64,000 nucleotides of DNA, from NCBI RefSeq assembly GCF_014352875.1, contig NZ_CP060695.1:124001-188000 (forward strand). Reading direction: 5' to 3'. This document shows, in pieces, positions 58,276-64,000 of the stretch. Below the pieces are notes generated by a model. The model ran no database searches. It had not been told where the DNA came from and saw only the letters and a program-made list of their open reading frames with translations. Both the position numbers and the translations under genes were made by a program. The stretch comes from Polaribacter pectinis. Lineage in GTDB: Bacteria; Bacteroidota; Bacteroidia; Flavobacteriales; Flavobacteriaceae. The first letter of the stretch is position 1; each line of letters starts with the position of its first letter.

Positions 58276-59154
58276 ATGAAAAAATACACTTCAATTGGAG
58301 AGTTAATTTTAGATTATAGAGAATATAATAACTTATCTCAATCTAATCTAGCAACTCAATTAAATGTCGATTTAAGAACCATACAACGTTGGGAGAAAAA
58401 TTTAACTTTAATAAAATCTGAAAAAGAAGAAGATATCGTTCTGGCAACTTTAATGCCTTATCAGTTAATTCATAATTTAAATGCAGCAGTTCCAATACCT
58501 ACCTATTATAATTTTAAAACAAGAAAGTACTCGTTGTTTTATCAAAATAATGAATTGCCAAAATTAAGTTGGTATAAAGATCAGATAGACATAGTATCAA
58601 AAAATATTAGAACAATAGATTTTGAATATGATATAAAGCATATTCGTAATTTTATAGATACCCAAAAAAGAGATGATTTTTATGTAAATGACGATTTAAT
58701 AAAAGAAAGTATTAAGTTATTGCCAGAGTTAAATTATTTATATACTGGTTCAGCAGGATTTTATGCAGGACACTGTATAGTGCTTCCGTTGAAAAAAAGT
58801 ACATATCTTAAACTTAAAAGTAGAGAAATTTCTAACAAAGATTTGAGACCTGTAGATTTAATAGATTATAAAACCGAAGAAATACCTATTTTTTACAGAT
58901 ATGATATTACTGGAGATTGTAACGAGACAATTTTCTACATTATGGGGAAATTCTTTAGATTCTTTAGAGATTTAAATAAGAAGTATTTAATGTGTGGTTA
59001 TACAGATCGTGATGATAATTATAACCTTAATAAAGAGATTGGATTAGAGGTTGTATGGGAAGATAAAGAGTTACAGAAAAAGTTAAATCTAGATTTTCCT
59101 CCACGTTTTTTTGAAGGAAATTTTAATAATTTTCTACTAAATCTTAAAAAATAA
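58276..59154 (+). CDS. HTH protein with uncharacterised C-terminal domain
   Basis: A 292-aa protein. Residues about 8-52 are a Cro/C1-type helix-turn-helix (LILDYREYNNLSQSNLATQL, with VDLRTIQRWEK). The rest (about 60-292) is a mixed alpha/beta domain with TGSAGFYAGHCIVLPLKKSTYL and FYIMGKFFRFFRDLNKKYLMCGY that I cannot place; an acyltransferase-like fold is conceivable but not supported by a clear motif. It follows the PID-CTERM gene and a strong terminator, and is followed by another terminator. A link to the sorting system is only neighbourhood-based. Confidence 0.65.
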   Translation: MKKYTSIGELILDYREYNNLSQSNLATQLNVDLRTIQRWEKNLTLIKSEKEEDIVLATLMPYQLIHNLNAAVPIPTYYNFKTRKYSLFYQNNELPKLSWYKDQIDIVSKNIRTIDFEYDIKHIRNFIDTQKRDDFYVNDDLIKESIKLLPELNYLYTGSAGFYAGHCIVLPLKKSTYLKLKSREISNKDLRPVDLIDYKTEEIPIFYRYDITGDCNETIFYIMGKFFRFFRDLNKKYLMCGYTDRDDNYNLNKEIGLEVVWEDKELQKKLNLDFPPRFFEGNFNNFLLNLKK

Positions 59155-59187
59155 AAAAGCTTCCAAATTATTGGAAGCTTTTTTTTG
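59151..59187. terminator. Intrinsic terminator between the HTH gene and tRNA-Arg
   Basis: Stem AAAAAAGCTTCCAA / TTGGAAGCTTTTTT around ATTA, usable from both sides: it ends the HTH transcript and the minus-strand tRNA transcript. Confidence 0.85.
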
Positions 59188-59261
59188 TGACCATGGCAGG
59201 ATTCAAACCTGCAACCTCTTGAGCCGTAATCAAGTGCGCTATTCAGTTGCGCCACATGGCC
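59188..59261 (-). tRNA. tRNA-Arg (ACG anticodon)
   Basis: On the minus strand a 74-nt cloverleaf begins GGCCATG and ends CATGGTC plus discriminator A. The anticodon loop TTACGGC gives anticodon ACG, which after inosine formation reads CGN arginine codons. The T arm contains GCAGGTTTGAATCC. CCA is not encoded. Confidence 0.95.
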
Positions 59262-59321
59262 GTTAAGCGGGTGCAAATATAATAGCAATTTTCTTAATTA
59301 GAAAGCCTATTTATGGTTTTT

Positions 59322-59552
59322 TTACGAATTTATTTCTTTTTGATATGCATCTACAATAAGATTTGCTTTTTCTAAATCTACATTCAGCACAAATAGCTCT
59401 ACAGAATTCATTTGTTCTCCAAAACCTGCTAACCTTGCAGATTCAAATTTATCCTTAACTAAACAATGAATTTTCTCATCATCTAAAAGGTTTTGTAAGC
59501 CTTTTACAATAATTGAAGATCCCGAAAATATTTTTACGTGTTCTGTTGTCAT
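59322..59552 (-). CDS. DUF2007 family small protein
   Basis: A 76-aa protein with the DUF2007 pattern: HVKIFSGSSIIVKGLQNLLDDEKIHCLVKDKFESARLAGFG, then VELFVLNVDLEKANLIVDAYQ. It is a compact ferredoxin-like fold used in some signalling and nucleotide-binding proteins, with no established activity. It starts 16 bp after the neighbouring 49-aa gene's stop, so the two form one unit. Confidence 0.78.
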   Translation of the reverse strand: MTTEHVKIFSGSSIIVKGLQNLLDDEKIHCLVKDKFESARLAGFGEQMNSVELFVLNVDLEKANLIVDAYQKEINS

Positions 59553-59568
59553 AATTTTTAAAATTTAA

Positions 59569-59718
59569 TTAAAGTGAATTTATTGTTACATAAGCTCTCC
59601 AGCCAATTATTGCCAATTGAAATTTAGAAGCTTTAGAAATATCTAACTCTTTTTTTGTAAAAGAGGGCAAAATCAATTTATTAATTTTTGCGAGAATTTT
59701 AAAAAACTGTTTTTTCAT
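59569..59718 (-). CDS. 49-residue conserved small protein
   Basis: From ATG 59718 to a stop at 59569-59571 the frame encodes KKQFFKILAKINKLILPSF then KELDISKASKFQLAIIGWRAYVTINSL. Small proteins with this IIGWRAYV ending are found in Flavobacteria, sometimes labelled SsrA-binding protein for uncertain reasons. No activity is known. It is upstream of the DUF2007 gene on the same strand. Confidence 0.6.
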   Translation of the reverse strand: MKKQFFKILAKINKLILPSFTKKELDISKASKFQLAIIGWRAYVTINSL

Positions 59719-59754
59719 TGTTGGTTAGATTGTTTACCAAATTTAATGAAAAAT

Positions 59755-59782
59755 AAACAACTTACTCGAAAGCAAGTTGTTT
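59755..59782 (-). terminator. Intrinsic terminator of the SPFH gene
   Basis: On the minus strand AACAACTTGCTTTCGAGTAAGTTGTT forms a hairpin with T-rich 3' side, 15 bp after the SPFH stop. Confidence 0.7.
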
Positions 59783-59797
59783 TTTGGTTAGTTGATG

Positions 59798-61138
59798 CTA
59801 TTTCTCCTTTTCCATCATATTTTTAGCTAAATCGGCACCAATTAAAGATTGTAACAAATTTCCGTTATCATTACTTCCTTTAGAGCCTTCTATATAAGTA
59901 GATGGCAACTGCAAGTCTTTAATTTGTTGTGCCACACCAACAGCTGTTTTGTATTCCCATTCAGCTTTTTCTTGTGGAGTTAAACCAGCACTTACAAGTT
60001 TTGCGTTTTCATAATATTGAGCATCTGCCGCAACTTTTTTACTTTTAGCTTTAAACTGTTCAACTTCATATTGTTTTTTCTCTTTAATTAAGTTAAAACC
60101 TGCAACTTTAGCTTCAGTTTCTGCTTCAATTGTTTGTTGAATTTGAATTTTCTCTAAACGAGCTCTTTCTTTTGCTTTTTCAGATTCTCCTTTTGCAACT
60201 TCTTTTTTTGCTCTATAATATTCTCTTTCTGCTTGTTGTTTTTCTAGTTGAGTTTGTGCAACTTCATTTTTTTGAAGATCTAAACGCTCATCAAAAGAAG
60301 TCTCCCAATCGATTCCAGTAACTTGTGCCTGATATATTTTTAAGCCATATTGTTTTAATGAATTTGTATTGTCTCTAATAATGTTTCCATTTGAATCTTT
60401 TTTAATTCTGAATTTTTTCTGTTTACTAGATTTTCCCACATTAATTTTTCTAATAGTAGTAGTGTCTCCAACAATTTCGTTAGAATTTTCAGCTTCATAA
60501 TATTGTTCAACTTGATACATTCCATTTTCTAATTGATCTCTAAAATATCTATCGAAATCAGATGCTTGTCCAGAAATATAATCTTGTGCATCCATTAATT
60601 TACAGGTGTTTTTTATAGCCGCATCTATATTTGGTAAAACTCTACCAAAAATTAATTTAGACTCACTTTTATTTCTGTCTGCCATGTTTAAGAATACGTC
60701 TTCATCATTGATATTTACACCAACAATAACAGAAGTGCTTATTTCAGCTTTAATTGCATCACTAAATTCCCATTTTTGTGCTTTTCTATTGTAAGTTCCC
60801 TGACTGTTTTTAGGAAGCTCATTATTTGCATTTACAATAATGTCTTTTATAGATGTTTCATAAGAAAGCGGAATGATTCTTCCCCACCATTTAAGTTTTA
60901 AACCTTGTGTAGTTATCATTTTGTCTCCACCAGTTACATATTGTACTGCATAAGCAGTACCTGCATCTGCATAAAAAAACATGCCGTTTAAAATGGTCAT
61001 TAGAATACCAAGACTTATAATTTGAATACTCCTCTTCTTATCAAACCAATTAAGAGTATTATTATCTTTAAAAAAGATTTTTAAAATGAAAGCTGCAATA
61101 CCTGCAACTATTAATATAATTCCGATAAATATTAGCAT
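59798..61138 (-). CDS. SPFH/Band-7 (prohibitin-like) membrane protein
   Basis: A 446-aa membrane-associated scaffold protein. An N-terminal hydrophobic segment (residues 1-22) and a second one (about 38-58) are followed by the SPFH domain (about 80-280, with MITTQGLKLKWWGRIIPLSY and GVNINDEDVFLNMADR). A long Glu/Lys/Ala/Arg-rich coiled coil (about 285-380) and a C-terminal segment KEKQYEVEQFKAK-like complete it. Such proteins organise membrane microdomains and hold protease complexes; no NfeD partner is adjacent. A 24-residue ORF lies just upstream. Confidence 0.8.
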   Translation of the reverse strand: MLIFIGIILIVAGIAAFILKIFFKDNNTLNWFDKKRSIQIISLGILMTILNGMFFYADAGTAYAVQYVTGGDKMITTQGLKLKWWGRIIPLSYETSIKDIIVNANNELPKNSQGTYNRKAQKWEFSDAIKAEISTSVIVGVNINDEDVFLNMADRNKSESKLIFGRVLPNIDAAIKNTCKLMDAQDYISGQASDFDRYFRDQLENGMYQVEQYYEAENSNEIVGDTTTIRKINVGKSSKQKKFRIKKDSNGNIIRDNTNSLKQYGLKIYQAQVTGIDWETSFDERLDLQKNEVAQTQLEKQQAEREYYRAKKEVAKGESEKAKERARLEKIQIQQTIEAETEAKVAGFNLIKEKKQYEVEQFKAKSKKVAADAQYYENAKLVSAGLTPQEKAEWEYKTAVGVAQQIKDLQLPSTYIEGSKGSNDNGNLLQSLIGADLAKNMMEKEK

Positions 61139-61150
61139 AGCGTTAGTTTT

Positions 61151-61225
61151 TAAGGTTGATTAAAATAAAATGTAAAAAATAAAATCGATAATAGTTTTAA
61201 TAAATTTTAAGGCAATAGTAATCAT
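61151..61225 (-). CDS. Possible 24-residue hydrophobic peptide upstream of the SPFH gene
   Basis: From ATG 61225 to TAA the frame gives MITIALKFIKLLSILFFTFY plus four residues, almost entirely hydrophobic. It ends 12 bp before the SPFH start. It may be a small membrane peptide or a chance frame; no promoter is clearly identified. Confidence 0.3.
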
Positions 61226-61374
61226 AGTAGTTAGTGTTTTTTGAGTTAGTAATTTAGGTCAATTCCGGGATTGTTTTTTCAATATATGAGGATTCAAACA
61301 ACTCTACCAAATGATTTAAAACATATTATTCAATTTGATTTGTTATTTAAAACTAAAAAAATAGTTTTTATTTT

Positions 61375-61411
61375 AAATTATAACTTTTATGCTTCACTAA
61401 AGTTATAATTT
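61375..61411. promoter_or_regulatory. Perfect 13-bp inverted repeat in a 443-bp intergenic region (candidate operator)
   Basis: AAATTATAACTTT (61375-61387) and AAAGTTATAATTT (61399-61411) with an 11-base spacer; a third TATAATT half-site follows near 61423. It lies between the divergent SPFH and antiporter genes. The rest of this intergenic region is AT-rich without other features. Confidence 0.4.
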
Positions 61412-61580
61412 GTATACTTAAGCTATAATTAAGTTCATTACTGTAAGTAAATAAAGGCTTTTTATTTTCTAAAATTGAAAAGCAAAGGAAATCTGATTCT
61501 CAAAAATGGATATTTACACGTTTTCATTATTTCTTTTTTCGAAAGTCGATAAAAATGTATCTTCGTAAAAAATAAAATTT

Positions 61581-62531
61581 ATGAGTATTTTTTATGTTGT
61601 TATAGGACTTGTTTTGTTAGTTCTTGGTGGTGAGTTTTTGGTGAGATCTTCAATAGGTTTGTCATTTAAGCTAAATATTTCTAAAATGGTTATTGGTATG
61701 ACTGTGGTTTCTTTTGCTACTTCTGCTCCAGAATTATTGGTGAGTTTACAAGCTGCTTTAGATGGTTCTCCTGCAATTTCTATAAATAATGTTATAGGTT
61801 CAAATATTGCCAATATTGGATTGGTTTTAGGAATTACTGCGATTATTGGTCCCATTGCAGTTAATAAAGACTTTTATAAGTTTAATTGGCCTGTAATGAT
61901 GTTGTTTTCATTAATGCTCTATTACTTTTTATATAATGATAATGTTTTAACTTTTATGGAAGGCCTTATTCTTTTGGCGGCTTTATCTGTTTTTTTGATT
62001 GTTTTAATTCGAAGAGCAAGAAAAGAAGAGGTATCTTTAGATGAAGTAGATGATGCTCTAGCTGAAATAGGTTATGGGAAAATATTTATTTGGTTATTAA
62101 TTGGTGGTGCTGCATTGTATTTTGGTTCGGATTTGTTAGTGGTTGGCGCAAAAGATATTGCGCAAAATATGGGAGTTAGTGAAGGTGTAATTTCAATTAC
62201 TATGATTGCCATTGGTACAAGTGTACCAGAATTAGCTGCATCTGTAATTGCAGCTATAAAAGGTGAAAAGGCAATTTCTTTAGGGAATTTAATAGGATCT
62301 AATATTTTTAATATTGCATCTGTTTTAGGGGTAACAGCTTTAATAAAAGAAATTCCAGTAACAGAAGCACAGATATTATCTAGAGATATCTTTTGGATGT
62401 TAGGTTTTGCAGGAATATTACTTCCTTTGGTTTTTATGCCAAAGAAATTCATTTTAAGTAGATTTAAAGGAGTTTTTCTGTTTTTAGGATATGGATTATT
62501 TATTTATCTAATTTTTAAAACTACAGTTTAA
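61581..62531 (+). CDS. Calcium/sodium antiporter (CaCA family, YrbG-like)
   Basis: A 316-aa membrane antiporter with about ten helices. The two inverted ion-binding repeats are visible: SFATSAPELLVSLQAAL with GSNIANIGLVLG (first half) and IAIGTSVPELAASVIAAI with GSNIFNIASVLG (second half), each having the conserved glutamate of the alpha-repeat. It exchanges calcium or a similar cation for sodium or protons. It is a single gene with a shared terminator downstream. Confidence 0.93.
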   Translation: MSIFYVVIGLVLLVLGGEFLVRSSIGLSFKLNISKMVIGMTVVSFATSAPELLVSLQAALDGSPAISINNVIGSNIANIGLVLGITAIIGPIAVNKDFYKFNWPVMMLFSLMLYYFLYNDNVLTFMEGLILLAALSVFLIVLIRRARKEEVSLDEVDDALAEIGYGKIFIWLLIGGAALYFGSDLLVVGAKDIAQNMGVSEGVISITMIAIGTSVPELAASVIAAIKGEKAISLGNLIGSNIFNIASVLGVTALIKEIPVTEAQILSRDIFWMLGFAGILLPLVFMPKKFILSRFKGVFLFLGYGLFIYLIFKTTV

Positions 62532-62563
62532 AAACTTCGTTTTCTATTTAAAAAAAAGAATAA

Positions 62564-62596
62564 AAAAAGCTCGCAAATTTAATTTGCGAGCTTTAT
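62564..62596. terminator. Bidirectional intrinsic terminator
   Basis: Stem AAAGCTCGCAAATT / AATTTGCGAGCTTT between the convergent antiporter and GSII genes; A and T runs on both flanks. Confidence 0.8.
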
Positions 62597-62613
62597 AATT
62601 TTTATAATATATT

Positions 62614-63639
62614 TTAGCTAATATTAGCAGACTTTACAGTCTTAATAATTCTACCAGCAATTTTATATGGATCTCCATTTGAAGCAGGTCTTCTGTCTTC
62701 TAACCAACCTTTCCAACCTTTCTCTACAGTAATAATAGGAATTCTAATAGAAGCTCCTCTATCTGAAACTCCATAAGAGAAATCGTGGATAGATGCAGTT
62801 TCGTGATCTCCAGTTAAACGTTGGTCATTAAATTCACCATAAACAGCAATATGTTCTTTTACAACAGGTCTAAAAGCTTCACAAATTTTCTCATAAGTTT
62901 CTTTAGAACCACAAGTTCTTAAAACAGTGTTAGAGAAGTTTGCATGCATACCAGAACCATTCCAGTCCATATCTTTTCCTAATGGTTTAGGGTGATAATC
63001 TATATAGTAACCATGTTGTTCAGTTAATCTATCTAATAAATAACGTGCAATCCAAATTTCATCACCAGCTTTTTTAGCGCCTTTTGCAAATAATTGAAAT
63101 TCCCATTGTCCTGAAGCAACTTCTTGGTTAATTCCTTCAAAATTTAATCCAGCATCAATACATAAATCAGCATGTTTTTCAACAATTAATCTACCATGAG
63201 TGTTTTTACCACCAACAGAACAGTAATACATTCCTTGTGGTGCAGGATAACCACCAATAGGGAAACCTAAAGGTAATTGTGTTTTGTTATCCATAATAAA
63301 ATACTCTTGCTCAAAACCAAACCAGAAATCATCATCTTCATCTTCAATTGTTGCTCTACCGTTAGAAACGTGTGGAGTTCCATCTGCATTTAAAACTTCT
63401 GTCATTACTAAATAACCATTAATTCTTGCAGGATCTGGATAGATTGCAACAGGTTTTAGTAAACAGTCAGAAGCGCCTCCTGAAGCTTGTCTTGTAGACG
63501 ATCCATCAAAAGACCACATACCTAATTCTTCGATAGTTCCTTGAAAATTTTCATGTTCTTCAACTTTGGTTTTACTTCTCATGTTTTGAGTTGGAAAATA
63601 TCCATCTAACCAAATGTATTCTAATTTAATTTTTGCCAT
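62614..63639 (-). CDS. Glutamine synthetase, GSII-type
   Basis: Makes glutamine from glutamate and ammonia. From ATG 63639 the product is 341 aa (an upstream start at 63666 adds nine non-family residues). Motifs are EYIWLDG at the start, LGMWSFDGSST (beta-grasp), FWFGFEQEYFIMDN (metal/glutamate site), ASGQWEFQLF and NGSGMHANFS, and RRPASNGDPY near the end. This is the eukaryotic-like GSII form also found in Bacteroidota. It lies divergently from a GSIII gene; having both forms side by side suggests joint nitrogen control. Confidence 0.93.
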   Translation of the reverse strand: MAKIKLEYIWLDGYFPTQNMRSKTKVEEHENFQGTIEELGMWSFDGSSTRQASGGASDCLLKPVAIYPDPARINGYLVMTEVLNADGTPHVSNGRATIEDEDDDFWFGFEQEYFIMDNKTQLPLGFPIGGYPAPQGMYYCSVGGKNTHGRLIVEKHADLCIDAGLNFEGINQEVASGQWEFQLFAKGAKKAGDEIWIARYLLDRLTEQHGYYIDYHPKPLGKDMDWNGSGMHANFSNTVLRTCGSKETYEKICEAFRPVVKEHIAVYGEFNDQRLTGDHETASIHDFSYGVSDRGASIRIPIITVEKGWKGWLEDRRPASNGDPYKIAGRIIKTVKSANIS

Positions 63640-63718
63640 AATAATTTTATAAGTGATAATATACATGCAAAAATGAAATAATTTATAAACATATCAAAAA
63701 AATAAGGGCTTAAATGTT

Positions 63719-63726
63719 TATTTTTG
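63719..63726 (+). promoter_or_regulatory. -7 promoter box of the GSIII gene
   Basis: TATTTTTG matches TAnnTTTG and gives a leader of about 70 bases before the ATG at 63804, containing a small CCCTA / TAGGG hairpin (63744-63760). Confidence 0.5.
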
Positions 63727-63803
63727 CACGAGAATAATTTTATCCCTAATTTTTGTAGGGGGTATTTATATAAAAACAAAAAAAAGCTTAAAAAATTAAT
63801 AAT

Positions 63804-64000
63804 ATGTCAAGGATAAGATTCAATGCTTTACAAGAAACTTTGAATAGAAACCCTTTAAAGGTTGTTCAAAATGAAAAAAGATCATCTTTATTTGGTAAAA
63901 ACGTATTTAATAAATATGCTATGCAGCAGTATCTTACAAGAGCTGCATACGAAAGTGTTATGAATGCAATTGAGCTTGGTACAAAAATAGATCGTAAAAT
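63804..64000 (+). CDS. glnN: Glutamine synthetase III, N-terminal fragment (partial)
   Basis: Frame open from ATG 63804 to the window edge (65 residues). SRIRFNALQETLNRNPLKVV and SSLFGKNVFNKYAMQQYL, then AYESVMNAIELGTKIDRK, match the start of GSIII (GlnN), a large glutamine synthetase of Bacteroidota and cyanobacteria. The rest lies outside the window. Confidence 0.9.
   Translation, partial: MSRIRFNALQETLNRNPLKVVQNEKRSSLFGKNVFNKYAMQQYLTRAAYESVMNAIELGTKIDRK

Noticed and set aside
1..64000. Prophage, integrative element or CRISPR system
   Set aside because: No integrase, phage structural, Cas or conjugation genes; both tRNAs show no attached integrase or att duplication.

Overview
This window looks like chromosomal DNA from a marine-type member of the Flavobacteriaceae (Bacteroidota), close to Polaribacter or Tenacibaculum. 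The genus is inferred from protein content and AT-rich composition, not tested. Supporting signs are many promoters of the Bacteroidota TAnnTTTG type, almost no Shine-Dalgarno sequences, frequent TTG/GTG starts, families typical of Bacteroidota (DUF4293, DUF4252, DUF4197, DUF1599, SigZ, type III pantothenate kinase, GSII plus GSIII glutamine synthetases, PID-CTERM), and many lipoproteins. There is no phage, plasmid, transposase or CRISPR array.

Layout. 1-3.1 kb: end of a MORN-repeat protein, a mevalonate-kinase-like GHMP kinase, an archaeal-type UbiA prenyltransferase, an RluB-type pseudouridine synthase and tRNA-Phe. 3.2-10.8 kb: an envelope run on the + strand (coaX, outer-membrane protein, TPR protein, lptC, small membrane protein, CNNM/CorC transporter, PpiD-like foldase). 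11.2-17.1 kb: rho, a DUF4293 protein, and a two-component system in which a lipoprotein gene lies between the LuxR-type regulator and its TPR histidine kinase. 17.1-26.7 kb: phosphoesterase, truA, ABC exporter, lipoprotein, diadenylate cyclase, an exbD gene broken by a stop codon, folP, a LOG-family protein, a DUF1599 protein, a DoxX-like protein and a ClC channel. 26.8-44.4 kb: mixed accessory metabolism (enoyl-CoA hydratase family, MFS, VOC, S15 hydrolase, DJ-1, YgiQ radical SAM, FAD monooxygenase, methyltransferase, dienelactone hydrolase, sigZ) and several small conserved proteins. 44.5-51.4 kb: a fused acyl-CoA mutase (IcmF type), an M15 peptidase and urocanate hydratase. 51.4-64 kb: housekeeping and small genes (pyrF, tpiA, prmA, clpS, tRNA-Arg, an SPFH protein, a Ca/Na antiporter), ending in divergent GSII and GSIII glutamine synthetases.

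The most unusual content is non-coding. Five copies of a roughly 90-150 bp structured element are scattered between 10.9 and 35.5 kb. They share two conserved arms, a variable apical hairpin, and compensatory changes (CCTG/CAGG versus CCAG/CTGG) that point to a conserved fold. A 17-bp terminator-like hairpin is built into the signal-peptide codons of lptC. A 25-bp-arm nested palindrome sits just upstream of the response-regulator promoter. Two palindromic elements appear inserted in frame in the linker of the IcmF mutase. Several small genes are also present, notably a 35-residue peptide with 11 cysteines upstream of sigZ.

All functional names rest on motif and family recognition by eye; no database search was run.
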